Source: JADJYF01 sp965278995
Lineage (GTDB): Bacteria; Pseudomonadota; Gammaproteobacteria; Ga0077536
Direction of reading: 5' to 3'
DNA length: 64,000 nucleotides
Assembly (NCBI GenBank): GCA_965278995.1
Contig: OZ257136.1
Coordinates: 1,922,001-1,986,000, forward strand
Below are positions 33,104 to 42,233 of the stretch, piece after piece. Below the pieces are notes generated by a model. It ran no database searches. It was not told where the DNA came from and saw only the letters and a program-made list of their open reading frames with translations. A program made the translations under genes and the position numbers. Positions within the stretch are counted from its first letter, which is position 1. Each line of letters starts with the position of its first letter.

Positions 33104-36049
33104 ATGAGGACGCGCTTGCCGACCCCGACGAACCTGACCTATCGGCGCGCTGCGCTGGTGGTGGCCATGTCGCTGTCTGCTGCCGGCACTGTCGGCGCAG
33201 CTGTCGAATCGAAGACGGCCGAAGCGCCGATCTACGCGGTACAGAGCGATGCGCGCCTGCTCGCCATGAAAGCCGACCGACGCGGCCCGTTTGCCGCCAT
33301 CCGGTGGTTCTGCAAGGACGGCAGTCGCCTGCCGCCGGAACCCGATGCCTGCAAACCGCACGGCGGTGGCGCGCAGCACGGCGAATGGTCAAGTACGACG
33401 CAGGCGCTCCGCGACGACGGCTATCTCATCGCCAACTTCTTTGCCGATCTCGACATCGACGCCCTGCTGGCGAACCCGGACGCACCGGCACTGCTGGCTC
33501 AGATGGGTATCGAACGGTTCCTCATCCGTGCCGACGACGGCTGGATCCTGCGCCAGGCGCGCTACTATCGGGGCGCTTATCAGGATGAAGGCGAACGCAA
33601 AGGTGCGGATCGTCTTTTGCGCGCGTTGGCGGCGACACCGGGCTGGGTAAGCACACGTTATCTCGAACTGCGCACCTTGACCGCGCTGGTGCCACACGGC
33701 CCGGATACGTCTTCCGCCAAGTCGGTACGCCAGGTTGCCGCTGCGCTCGCGGCGCGCGATAACGCGTTCATGTCGCTTCGCAACAAGATTCACGCGACGC
33801 CATCGGCCAGCGATGCAGGCAGTGTGCGTGCCTATGCGGCAAAGCTCGCTGACCCGGCGCGCGCCGCCGAGTTCGAGGAACTGGCCGCTGCTATCGACGC
33901 CCTCTATACCCGCAGCAGCAGTGCCAGCCTGCAGGCGCTACAAAAGAAAGACGACGCGCTGACCAGTGCCGTCAATGCTTATCTCGCCGTACCGGATACC
34001 ACCGCCGCGCGCTACATCGGCAGCGCCGCGCTGCTGGCGACGATGCGTGACGCGCTCGGCCGCACAGCAGACAGTGGTGAACGCGTGCGCCTGCTCGACG
34101 CCAGCCTGCAGGTTGAGACCGACCATTTCATTGCAGCGACCGAAATAGCGCCGACGCTCGCGACGGCGACCCGACGAGCGCGTCTCGAGCTGCTGCGCGC
34201 ATCGATCGATGCGCTCTACGGAACTGGCCTGCTGTCGCCGCGCCAGCGCGGCGCGCTCACCGCTGAATTGCAGCGCTTGAACGTCGCCAATCTCGACCTG
34301 GTCGCTTATCGCGCAACGGTCGACTATCTCGCCCATGCGCCCCTTTGGGCCGAGCGTCAGTTCGCCTTTCATTTCGGCGCGGGTGTCGACACGCTCTCGC
34401 GTATCGAGCCGCTTGCGCGGCAATTCGTACCCGATCAGCTGCGCGGCAGTCCCATGTTCTTCTATGCAGCGGTCATCGACGGTCTGCTGCGTGATGCCAA
34501 CGCGCTGGCCGGCGTCTCGCATCGTCTGTTCGATACCGACACTGCCGGCGGGGTACGCGCTCTGAATCCGGGGCTGGCGCGCGGCGTACTGCGTGACGGG
34601 CGAGGATTGCACGTCGCCGACTTCAAGGCCGACGGCATCTACCTGTTGCCGGAAACGACCAGCGATCTGCCGCCGGTGGCCGGCATCATTACGGCCGGCG
34701 CCGGCAATCCGCTCTCGCATGTGCAGTTGCTCGCGCGAAATCTCGGCATTCCGAATGTCGCTGTCGACAGCGCCGTACTCGAGCGGATGAGTACGCATCG
34801 CGATGAGCCTGTCGTGCTTGCGGTCAGCGCCGGAGGTGTCGTTCGCCTGGTGGCGGACGGGCCCGACTTCGATGCCGTATTCGCCCGTAACACCGAGAGC
34901 GGAAAACCGCAGATCGTGCCGGAACTCGACAAGCTGGATCTGCAACGACGCCAGCTCATCGACCTCACCGATCTGCGCGCCGCGGATTCAGGCCGCACAG
35001 TCGGACCGAAGGCAGCGAAACTCGGCGAGCTCAAAGCGCATTTTCCTGAGGCAGTCGCCGATGGCGTGGCCATCCCTTTCGGCGCATTTCGCGCCCTGCT
35101 CGACCGCCCGTCACCGACGGCCGGTGTGAGCATGGCCGACTACATCGTCGCCGGCTATCGCGCTCTGGCTGCGCTGCCCCCCGACGATGCCTCGCGCGCA
35201 GCAGCAACCGATGCATTCCGCCAACGGCTTTACGACTGGGTCGCTGGCAGTACAGTTGATCCCGGGCTGGCCGCCGAGATCGAAGCCGCGTTGTCCGCCC
35301 GTTTCGGCGCCAGCGGCAGTTACGGCGTCTTCGTCCGCAGCGATACCAACGTCGAAGACCTCCCCGGCTTTACCGGTGCCGGACTCAATCTCACCCTGCC
35401 GAATGTGGTCGGTGTACAGAACATCCTCGCCGCCATTCCGCAGGTGTGGGCTTCACCGTTTACGGCGCGTGCGTTTTCCTGGCGTCAGGCGTTGATGCGT
35501 GAGCCCGAACATGTCTATCCAGCGGTCCTTCTGCTGCAAAGTGTCGACGTCGACAAGTCCGGCGTGCTCGTGACACAGGATATCGACAGCGGCGATCGTG
35601 GCTGGATTTCCGTCGCCATCAACGAAGGCGTCGGTGGCGCAGTCGACGGCCAGTCTGCCGAGTCCCTGCGCATTCACCTCGACACGGGCGTTGTGCGGTT
35701 GACTGCCCAGGCCAGCGCCGTGACGCGCCGCCAGGTCAATCCGGCCGGTGGATTCAGTCTGTTGCCGGCGAGCGGTGCGGATGCGGTGTTGGCGGAGAAC
35801 GAAATCAAGCAGCTGATCACGTTTGCCCGCGAACTGCCGACGCGCTTTCCACCGATAGTCGATGCCGACGGCAAAGCGGCTCCGGCCGATGTCGAGTTCG
35901 GCTTCCAGAACGGCAGCTTGCGACTGTTTCAGGTCAGGCCGTTTCTCGATAATCCGGCCGCGCGTCGCAACCAGTACCTGACCGAGATGGATCCGCCATC
36001 AGCAAATCTCCGCGAGATTACGGTCGTACTCGATGCCGCACTCAATTGA
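33104..36049 (+). CDS. Secreted glucan-water-dikinase-like protein (PEP-utilizer and ATP-grasp domains)
   Basis: The protein has 981 residues. The ATG at 33104 follows CCGGAGACC and starts a signal peptide (RRAALVVAMSLSAAGTVGAA), so the protein is predicted to be exported. Residues ~35-480 match no family I recognise. A phosphohistidine domain follows with His539 in AGNPLSHVQLLARNLGIPN. A PPDK-type N-terminal/ATP-grasp domain comes last, with FVRSDTNVEDLPGFTGAG (Arg745) and VWASPFTARAFSWRQAL; EFGFQNGSLRLFQVRP closes it. This order, His domain before ATP domain and no PEP-binding barrel, is that of glucan water dikinases, unlike PEP synthase or PPDK. The reaction would transfer a phosphate from ATP via His539. 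An ATP-dependent enzyme outside the cytoplasm is unexpected. It is followed 21 bases later by a beta-lactamase-like gene. Confidence 0.8.
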   Translation: MRTRLPTPTNLTYRRAALVVAMSLSAAGTVGAAVESKTAEAPIYAVQSDARLLAMKADRRGPFAAIRWFCKDGSRLPPEPDACKPHGGGAQHGEWSSTTQALRDDGYLIANFFADLDIDALLANPDAPALLAQMGIERFLIRADDGWILRQARYYRGAYQDEGERKGADRLLRALAATPGWVSTRYLELRTLTALVPHGPDTSSAKSVRQVAAALAARDNAFMSLRNKIHATPSASDAGSVRAYAAKLADPARAAEFEELAAAIDALYTRSSSASLQALQKKDDALTSAVNAYLAVPDTTAARYIGSAALLATMRDALGRTADSGERVRLLDASLQVETDHFIAATEIAPTLATATRRARLELLRASIDALYGTGLLSPRQRGALTAELQRLNVANLDLVAYRATVDYLAHAPLWAERQFAFHFGAGVDTLSRIEPLARQFVPDQLRGSPMFFYAAVIDGLLRDANALAGVSHRLFDTDTAGGVRALNPGLARGVLRDGRGLHVADFKADGIYLLPETTSDLPPVAGIITAGAGNPLSHVQLLARNLGIPNVAVDSAVLERMSTHRDEPVVLAVSAGGVVRLVADGPDFDAVFARNTESGKPQIVPELDKLDLQRRQLIDLTDLRAADSGRTVGPKAAKLGELKAHFPEAVADGVAIPFGAFRALLDRPSPTAGVSMADYIVAGYRALAALPPDDASRAAATDAFRQRLYDWVAGSTVDPGLAAEIEAALSARFGASGSYGVFVRSDTNVEDLPGFTGAGLNLTLPNVVGVQNILAAIPQVWASPFTARAFSWRQALMREPEHVYPAVLLLQSVDVDKSGVLVTQDIDSGDRGWISVAINEGVGGAVDGQSAESLRIHLDTGVVRLTAQASAVTRRQVNPAGGFSLLPASGADAVLAENEIKQLITFARELPTRFPPIVDADGKAAPADVEFGFQNGSLRLFQVRPFLDNPAARRNQYLTEMDPPSANLREITVVLDAALN

Positions 36050-36070
36050 AGCAAGGACGAGGGAAGCCTG

Positions 36071-37405
36071 GTGAAATCGACTTTAGAGTGCCTGCGAGCT
36101 GTATCGCGACCGCTGGCTGTCACGGTGCTGGCTCTCACCGGCAATCTCGTCGCGGCGTTTCCGCTCGACGATGCCGATGGCACCGGCATCGGTCGACTCG
36201 AAGCGCAGCGTCGCGTTGAAGCCGGCACGCTGGCTGGCGATAAACAGCCGCCCGGCGCGCTGCTGCCGACAACAGCAGTCGATCTGCGGTTGCTGAGTCA
36301 ACCTGACTTTGCCATTCCAGCCATCGACAATGATTTTTCGAGTGACCTGACAGCGGTACTCGGCGATGCTGGCGGGCGCTATTCCGTCGCGCTGCTCGAT
36401 CTTTCGGACTTCGCGCAGCCCGTTTATGCCGAGCATCGCGCGACGGAGATGTATAACCCGGGCAGTGTCGGCAAACTGCTGGTCGCACTCGGCTGGTTGC
36501 AGCTGCTCTCTGATCGTTATCCCAACGACACCGCAGCCCGATCACGCCTGCTGCGTGAGACGACCATCATTGCTGACGACGTCATCGTCAGCGACAGCCA
36601 TACGGTGCGGCGCTGGGATCGCGAAAGCGAGAAGCTGATCCGCCGGCCACTCGCTGTCGGCGACCCCGGCAGCATCTTCGAATATCTCGACTGGATGATC
36701 TCGGCCAGTTCGAATGCAGCTGCCTCGGTCCTGATCCGCCAGGGTATGCTGTTGAAACATTTCGGCGACGACTACCCGCTGACAACGCAGGCAGCCAGTG
36801 ATTATTTCCGCCAGGCGCCGCGTGCCGAACGCGAATCGCTGTTGAGCGATTTTCTGCAATCACCGGTGACGCGTAACGGTTTCAGCCTGGACGAACTGCG
36901 CCAGGGCAGTCCATTCACACGCCGCGGCAAAGCCCTGGTCTCGGGCACCAGCAGTCATGCCAACGCGCGAACCCTGATGAAGCTGCTGGTCGCCATCGAA
37001 CGTGGCACCCTGGTCGACGTGTATTCCTCGCAGCTGCTCAAGCGCCTGATGTACCAGACTGAGAGGCGCATTCGTTATGCAACTTCGCCGGCACTGAATA
37101 CGGCTGCGGTCTATTTCAAGAGTGGTTCATTGTTCGAATGTCGGCCAGAGCCGGAGTTCGTGTGCAGGGCCTACGCCGGCAACATCAAGAACCTGATGCA
37201 TTCGGTGGCCATCGTCGAAGCGCCGGCGGCCGAGCGCCGCCTGTATTACATCGTCGTCGTCATGTCGAATGTGTTACGCAAGAATTCAGCGGTCGATCAT
37301 CAGGCACTCGGAACGACTATCCACCATCTGATCGAGCGGCGGCATCCAGCGCCGCCCGTCGTCGTGCCGGTTGCGGGAACGAAAAAAGATTCCGTGACGG
37401 AGTAA
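36071..37405 (+). CDS. Secreted penicillin-recognising serine hydrolase (class A beta-lactamase-like) 1
   Basis: The protein has 444 residues from a GTG start, with a signal-like N-terminus (PLAVTVLALTGNLVAAF). The three active-site motifs are present: Ser132-x-x-Lys135 (GSVGKLLVAL), Ser213-Ser-Asn215 (SASSNAAAS) and Lys350-Ser-Gly352 (VYFKSGSLF). The Glu166-type residue of true class A beta-lactamases is not obvious, so a DD-peptidase, esterase or inactive relative is as likely as antibiotic resistance. It starts 21 bases after the dikinase-like gene and is almost certainly in the same operon. A second family member is convergent to it 17 bases downstream. Confidence 0.82.
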   Translation: MKSTLECLRAVSRPLAVTVLALTGNLVAAFPLDDADGTGIGRLEAQRRVEAGTLAGDKQPPGALLPTTAVDLRLLSQPDFAIPAIDNDFSSDLTAVLGDAGGRYSVALLDLSDFAQPVYAEHRATEMYNPGSVGKLLVALGWLQLLSDRYPNDTAARSRLLRETTIIADDVIVSDSHTVRRWDRESEKLIRRPLAVGDPGSIFEYLDWMISASSNAAASVLIRQGMLLKHFGDDYPLTTQAASDYFRQAPRAERESLLSDFLQSPVTRNGFSLDELRQGSPFTRRGKALVSGTSSHANARTLMKLLVAIERGTLVDVYSSQLLKRLMYQTERRIRYATSPALNTAAVYFKSGSLFECRPEPEFVCRAYAGNIKNLMHSVAIVEAPAAERRLYYIVVVMSNVLRKNSAVDHQALGTTIHHLIERRHPAPPVVVPVAGTKKDSVTE

Positions 37406-37422
37406 ACGCCGACGGCGGCGAA

Positions 37423-38328
37423 TCAGTTGCGGGCGATCTGCTGTGGATACATGGCGTTGTGAAGAACCGAAGCAAGGTTGCTGAGCCATTCGCCGCCGGC
37501 CGGATTCTCGGCCAGCGCCACCAGGATATATGTCCCACGCGGCGATTCGACGATGGCGCTATCAGCGTGCCATTGGTTCCAGCTACCTGACTTGCGGAAT
37601 ATCTCGACGTTCCGCCCGCGCAATCCCTTGACGAACTTGTGTTGGATGGCAGGGTGCGACAGCATGGCTTTCATTCGCGCACTCAAGCGCCTGTCCAGCA
37701 ACTGCCCGGTCTCCAGCATGTAGTAGAAGCGGGCGACCTGCATGGCCGTGGCGCCATGCGACAGATTGTGCAGCGGGTCGCGCTGGAAAGCCGGATTCTT
37801 GCCGTACTCCTTGCCGACCCATAGACCGCCATTGACGGCCGGGTCGTAGAACCGGAAGCGCCGCGAGGCGAGCACTTCGTTGACGCGACGATTGCCGACG
37901 AGATTCATCACGTGCGTCGCATCGACATTCGACGACACCCGGATCATGTCCGTCATCGAACGTTCCAGTGCCGGGGTCAAACGCAGCCGTCCTTTTTCGA
38001 TATCAACGAAAGCAGCGAGCAGGATGCCGATTTTGGGCAGGCTGGCGGCATAGAGCATTTCGTCGCCGTTGACTTCGGCAACGCGCGGATGGTGCCGATT
38101 GCTGATGTCGACCAGAGCGACGGCGAGCTGCTTGCTACGCACCGCCTTGAGCAGGTTCAACCGGGCCAGCCCGCGTTCGAGCAGACGCTGCATCGAGGCG
38201 TCGTAGGAATCGCGCAGCATTGGATAGTAGCCGACGCGCTCGACGGCATTTGCAGTCGTGCGCTCTGCTGCGCTGAGACTGATAGTGAAAACCATCAGGC
38301 TTACAGCTAGGATGTAGCGGGACATCAT
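37423..38328 (-). CDS. Secreted penicillin-recognising serine hydrolase (class A beta-lactamase-like) 2
   Basis: The protein has 301 residues. MMSRYILAVSLMVFTISLSA is a signal peptide; an upstream extension to 38463 was rejected because it lacks one. The motifs are Ser96-x-x-Lys99 (YAASLPKIGILL), Ser132-Ser-Asn134 (RVSSNVDATH) and Lys246-Ser-Gly248 (FRKSGSWNQWHAD). Length and layout are closest to class A beta-lactamase-fold proteins. It is only distantly similar to the neighbour at 36-37 kb, so the pair is an old duplication or a co-recruitment rather than a recent copy. Its 5' end is 52 bases from the divergent NTT-like transporter gene. Confidence 0.85.
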   Translation of the reverse strand: MMSRYILAVSLMVFTISLSAAERTTANAVERVGYYPMLRDSYDASMQRLLERGLARLNLLKAVRSKQLAVALVDISNRHHPRVAEVNGDEMLYAASLPKIGILLAAFVDIEKGRLRLTPALERSMTDMIRVSSNVDATHVMNLVGNRRVNEVLASRRFRFYDPAVNGGLWVGKEYGKNPAFQRDPLHNLSHGATAMQVARFYYMLETGQLLDRRLSARMKAMLSHPAIQHKFVKGLRGRNVEIFRKSGSWNQWHADSAIVESPRGTYILVALAENPAGGEWLSNLASVLHNAMYPQQIARN

Positions 38329-38380
38329 AGGTCCCGGATTCTGCCCGCAAAAGCGCCCCGCCACAACCTGTTTCTCCCTC

Positions 38381-39640
38381 ATGATTCCAGCGCCACCCAA
38401 CGCCCTCGATCGCACGCTCATGCGCCGTGCGTTGATTCTGTTCGCAAATTTCATGCTCGTCATCCTGGCCTATTACCAGGTCAAGACCGCCAGCCGCTCG
38501 CTGTTGCTCGAATACGGCGGGCCTGCAGCTTTCCCGTATGTATGGATCGGCTCGGCAGTTGTTTTACTTGGGTTTATCGGCATTTATAACCGGCTGGTTG
38601 AACGCTTCAGCAGGCTGCAAGTGGTGCTGGGCTCGCTGCTCGGGTTCACCGTCCTGCTGGTCATATTCCGCTGGTACCTGATCGACGGCGGTCTGTATAC
38701 GGTCGTGGCCTTCTATATTTTCGTCGACATCTTCAGTGTGGTCCTGGTCGAACAGTTCTGGAGTCTGACCAATAGCATCACGCGCGCCGATGAAGGCCGC
38801 CGCACCTACTGGTTCATCGCCTCCGGCGGCCTCGTCGGCGGAATCGCCGGTGGCATGCTCGCTGGTGCGCTGCTGCGTTACACCGCATTGCGCACGGAAG
38901 ACCTGCTGTTGTCCTGCGGCGCCATGCTGATGGTTACCGCGCTGCTCAATGTCGCAATGAGTCGCCAGCGCATTTTTGCCGAAGTCACCGACGACGCCCA
39001 TGTCGCGCTGCGCGGTGACGGACTGCGCGCAGTGCTCCAGAACCGCTACCTCGTTCTGATCGCCGTCGTCGTGTGCATTTCACAGCTGGCCGAACCGATA
39101 GTCGAATTCCAGTTCCTGAGCGCAATCGACGCGTCCTACGTCAACAAAGACGCACGTACGGCTTATATCGCTGATTTCTTCATGCTCATGGGCTTCATCT
39201 CGATTGCCGTCAACGTTATCGTCACGCCATTGATCCATCGCCATCTCGGGATCATTGCCGGGCTCGCCATGCAACCGCTGCTGCTCGCTGGCGCGACACT
39301 CGGTTTTGCATACAAGCAGAGCCTGGCGATGGCAGCGACCATGAAGATTGCCGATCGCGGATTGTCCTATTCGATCAATCGGGCGTCGAAAGAACTACTC
39401 TATGTCCCCATAGATCCGGTGCTGACCTATCAGGCCAAAGCCTGGATCGACATGCTTGGCTACCGGGTGTTCAAGGTCCTCGGTTCGGGCTTGATCGTGG
39501 GCGTTACGCAGTTCGTACCGATGCCGTCGATTGCGCGCGACCTGAGCTGGTTGACCCTGCTGCTGTGTGCAGTGTGGTTGCTGGCGGTTTTCGCGCTCGG
39601 CCTGGAACAGAGTCGTATCCTCGTCACCCGCCGTGCCTGA
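38381..39640 (+). CDS. NTT-type (ATP/ADP translocase family) nucleotide transporter-like membrane protein
   Basis: The protein has 419 residues with about eleven or twelve hydrophobic segments, starting with ALILFANFMLVILAYYQVK. Near the C-terminus the block ADRGLSYSINRASKELLYVP followed by IDPVLTYQAKAWIDMLGYR is the most conserved signature of the TLC ATP/ADP transporter family (PF03219) and its bacterial relatives. Classical members exchange ATP for ADP in plastids and obligate intracellular bacteria. Free-living bacteria also carry shorter relatives of unknown substrate, to which this one belongs. Its position beside a secreted ATP-dependent dikinase-like protein makes nucleotide traffic across the inner membrane a testable idea. 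The ribosome site is weak; Met14 is an alternative start. Confidence 0.8.
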   Translation: MIPAPPNALDRTLMRRALILFANFMLVILAYYQVKTASRSLLLEYGGPAAFPYVWIGSAVVLLGFIGIYNRLVERFSRLQVVLGSLLGFTVLLVIFRWYLIDGGLYTVVAFYIFVDIFSVVLVEQFWSLTNSITRADEGRRTYWFIASGGLVGGIAGGMLAGALLRYTALRTEDLLLSCGAMLMVTALLNVAMSRQRIFAEVTDDAHVALRGDGLRAVLQNRYLVLIAVVVCISQLAEPIVEFQFLSAIDASYVNKDARTAYIADFFMLMGFISIAVNVIVTPLIHRHLGIIAGLAMQPLLLAGATLGFAYKQSLAMAATMKIADRGLSYSINRASKELLYVPIDPVLTYQAKAWIDMLGYRVFKVLGSGLIVGVTQFVPMPSIARDLSWLTLLLCAVWLLAVFALGLEQSRILVTRRA

Positions 39641-39692
39641 GCGGCCCAGCGCCGCACACCGGTCATCGCTTTCATCACCCACCGAGGTTCAC

Positions 39693-40871
39693 ATGCATTG
39701 CATCAGGCTGAAACCGGGCCGCGAAAAATCGCTGCTGCGGCGCCACCCGTGGGTATTTTCCGGCGCCATTGCCGAGGTCGAGGGCGACCCCGCCAGTGGC
39801 GCGACCGTGCACGTCATCGACCATCACGGGCGTGGGCTTGCGGTCGCGGCGTGGAATCCGGTTTCGAACATCCGCGCTAGGGTGTGGGACTGGGACGTCG
39901 AGACCGACATCGGCCCGGCGTTCTTCGAGCGACGCATTGCGGCGGCCATTGCAGCCCGCGCCCCGCTGGCTGCGGACGGCGCCGGCCGCCTGGTCAACGC
40001 CGAATCGGACTGGTTGCCAGGCGTCATCGTCGACCGCTATGCCGACGTTGTCGTCGTGCAACTGTCCAGTGCCGGCAGCATGCACTGGCGCGAGAGCATC
40101 CTCGATGCCGTACACCGGGCAACGTCGGCACGCGCCATCTACGAAAAATCGGACAGCGACGTCCTCGCACTGGAAGGGATCCAGGCACGCAGTGGCGCAG
40201 TGCGCGGCGAGTTGAACACGTCCATCGTCGAGTTCAGCGAAGGGGGGCTTCGCCTGACAGTGGACCTCGCCCATGGCCACAAGACCGGCTACTACCTCGA
40301 TCAGAGCGAGAATCGTGCGCTGATCGGCGCACTGGCTGGAGGTCGCGATGTGCTGAACGCGTTCTGCTACACCGGTGGCTTCACCTTGCAGGCACTGGCC
40401 GGTGGCGCACGCAGCGTGTTGTCTGTCGACAGCTCCGCCGATGCGCTGGCCCGCGCCAAGCTGCACGTCGCCATGAACGCGTTGCCGGAAGCTGCCTGCA
40501 CCTGGGCTGAAGCCGATGTCTTCAAGCATCTGCGCCTGCTCCGCGATCAGGCCCGCCAGTTCGATCTGGTCGTGCTCGACCCGCCCAAGTTTGCACCGAC
40601 GGCCGCTACCGCCGAACGTGCCGCGCGTGGCTACAAGGACATCAATCTGCTGGCGCTGCGCCTCTTGCGCCCAGGTGGACTGCTCGCGACTTTTTCGTGC
40701 TCGGGCGGCGTCAGTCCGGATCTCTTCCGCAAGATAGTTGCCGGCGCTGCGCAGGATTCGGCGCTCGATGTGCAGGTTCTGCACACGCTGCAGGCGACCC
40801 CCGATCACCCGGTCGCGCTGGCGTTCCCGGAAGGTGAATATCTGAAAGGCCTGCTGCTCCGCGTTGTCTGA
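39693..40871 (+). CDS. rlmI: RlmI-type class I SAM-dependent 23S rRNA (cytosine-5) methyltransferase
   Basis: The protein has 392 residues from MHCIRLKPGREKSLLRRHPW. The N-terminal PUA domain includes HPWVFSGAIAEVEGDP. The methyltransferase core has GYYLDQSENRALIG, VLNAFCYTGGFTLQAL (SAM-binding), LVVLDPPKFAP (catalytic motif IV) and TFSCSGGVSPDLF. RlmI methylates C1962 of 23S rRNA in E. coli. It stands on the plus strand after the NTT-like gene with a 52-base gap; no operon partner is obvious. Confidence 0.9.
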   Translation: MHCIRLKPGREKSLLRRHPWVFSGAIAEVEGDPASGATVHVIDHHGRGLAVAAWNPVSNIRARVWDWDVETDIGPAFFERRIAAAIAARAPLAADGAGRLVNAESDWLPGVIVDRYADVVVVQLSSAGSMHWRESILDAVHRATSARAIYEKSDSDVLALEGIQARSGAVRGELNTSIVEFSEGGLRLTVDLAHGHKTGYYLDQSENRALIGALAGGRDVLNAFCYTGGFTLQALAGGARSVLSVDSSADALARAKLHVAMNALPEAACTWAEADVFKHLRLLRDQARQFDLVVLDPPKFAPTAATAERAARGYKDINLLALRLLRPGGLLATFSCSGGVSPDLFRKIVAGAAQDSALDVQVLHTLQATPDHPVALAFPEGEYLKGLLLRVV

Positions 40872-40964
40872 AGTCAGTGACGCGAACACTGCCAGGGGCA
40901 TCAACCGTCGTGCGCATCGTTCTGGCATCTACCCGAAACCCGATCTGAGAGGAGCTCAATACCT

Positions 40965-41756
40965 GTGAACTACACGACTTTCACCATCGAGAAAGACGGT
41001 GCCATCGACTGGCTCACGCTCAACCGGCCGGAGCGCATGAACGCGATCACGCCGCTGATGTGCGATGAGTTGCAGGACTATTTTGGCGGACTGCAGCGCG
41101 ATCATGACGTTCGCGTGGTCGTGCTGAGCGGCGCGGGACGTGCGTTCTGCGCTGGCTACGATTTGAACGAGGCCGGCGGAGTCAGCGCCGGGCCCGTGGC
41201 CGGCATGCGCGTGCAGCGCCAGGTCAGCGAAGTATTCATGCGCATGCGGCGCTGCCCGCAACCAATCATCTGCCTCGCGCACGGTGCGGCTACCGGCGGC
41301 GGCTTCGCTTTCATGCTGGCTTCGGATGTTCGCATCGTCGCCGACAACGCGCGCATGAATGTCGCCATGGTCAAAGTCGGCCTGACCGGCTGCGACGTCG
41401 GTATCAGCTATTTTCTCCCGCGCTGCGTCGGCGCTTCGGTCGCCGCGGAACTGATGATGACCGGGCGATTCATCGACGCCGCGCGAGCCGAGCGGCTCGG
41501 CCTGGTCTCCTTGGTCGTCGGCCTCGAAGAGCTTGAGCGTGCCGGCAGCGCGATGGCGATGGACATGCTGAAGACGTCGCCTCTTGGACTACGACTGACC
41601 AAGGAAGGGCTGAATCTGGCAATTGATGCCAACAGCTTCGAAGCGGCCGCCGCCCTCGAAGATCGCGGCCAGATCCTGTGTGCGTCAGCCGGTTTCTTCG
41701 AAGAAGGCATCGCCGCCTTCCTCGATAAACGACCGGCGAAATACAGCGATGAATGA
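40965..41756 (+). CDS. Enoyl-CoA hydratase/isomerase family protein
   Basis: The protein has 263 residues from a GTG start with GAGAGGAG just upstream. Crotonase motifs are present: LNRPERMNAIT, VLSGAGRAFCAGYDLNEAG (oxyanion hole) and HGAATGGGFAFMLASDVRI. The usual catalytic Glu of canonical hydratases near KVGLTG is not evident, so isomerase or other crotonase activity is possible. The stop overlaps the next gene by 8 bases, so the PPOX-fold gene is coupled to it. The pair may belong to the same acid-degradation metabolism as the acyl-CoA genes at 28-31 kb. Confidence 0.9.
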   Translation: MNYTTFTIEKDGAIDWLTLNRPERMNAITPLMCDELQDYFGGLQRDHDVRVVVLSGAGRAFCAGYDLNEAGGVSAGPVAGMRVQRQVSEVFMRMRRCPQPIICLAHGAATGGGFAFMLASDVRIVADNARMNVAMVKVGLTGCDVGISYFLPRCVGASVAAELMMTGRFIDAARAERLGLVSLVVGLEELERAGSAMAMDMLKTSPLGLRLTKEGLNLAIDANSFEAAAALEDRGQILCASAGFFEEGIAAFLDKRPAKYSDE

Positions 41757-42135
41757 CCTGGCAGCATCGCGACTGGCGGACGCACGTTACGCCAGCCTGG
41801 CTACGTTCCGGCGCGATGGACGGGAAGTCCGCACGCCGATATGGCTGGCCGGCAACGACGGGCGCCTGTACATCTTTACTGGCGGCGACTCGGGCAAGGT
41901 CAAACGCATCCGCGCGAGTGGACGCGCGCGTCTGGCGCCGTGCACTGCGAGCGGTGTCGTTACTGGCGAATGGGTTGAAATGCGTGGCAGAGTGGTTACC
42001 GAGCCTGGCGAAATCGCCGACGCCTACACCGTCCTGCGGGCCAAGTACGGCTGGCAGATGCTGGCGCTCGACCTGGTTGCCCGTGTCACGGGTCGCTATG
42101 CGCGCCGAGCCATCCTGGCCCTCGAATCACCTTGA
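41749..42135 (+). CDS. PPOX-class split-barrel flavin/F420-type oxidoreductase
   Basis: The protein has 128 residues. The start ATG overlaps the end of the enoyl-CoA hydratase gene. ARYASLATFRRDGREVRTPI and LYIFTGGDSGKVKRIRASGR match the PPOX-class F420-dependent family (TIGR03668-like small proteins). The fold binds FMN or F420. Whether this organism makes F420 is unknown, so the cofactor remains open. Confidence 0.82.
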   Translation: MNDLAASRLADARYASLATFRRDGREVRTPIWLAGNDGRLYIFTGGDSGKVKRIRASGRARLAPCTASGVVTGEWVEMRGRVVTEPGEIADAYTVLRAKYGWQMLALDLVARVTGRYARRAILALESP

Positions 42136-42233
42136 GCGACGTCAATACACGCTTCCCTATTTCTAATAAATCAATACAATAATCATCTGTAAGTATACGA
42201 ATACAAAAGTTTATTGACCGACGTGGAGGGGCC
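42136..42233 (+). promoter_or_regulatory. AT-rich intergenic region with candidate promoter of the cNMP-binding gene
   Basis: This 98-base gap is strikingly AT-rich against its surroundings. A -10-like TATACG lies at 42194-42199, and three short repeats of AATACA occur (near 42154, 42173 and 42200). A ribosome site GTGGAGGG stands 4 bases before the GTG at 42234. I see no good -35 box at normal spacing, so an activator or alternative sigma factor may be needed. Confidence 0.4.

Noticed and set aside
33104..36049. PEP synthase or pyruvate phosphate dikinase
   Set aside because: The domain order is reversed relative to those enzymes, there is no PEP-binding TIM barrel, and a signal peptide is present.
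36071..38328. Antibiotic-resistance beta-lactamase pair
   Set aside because: Active-site Ser, SxN and KSG motifs are present, but the Glu166 region is not evident and the context is an envelope locus; a resistance role is not supported.
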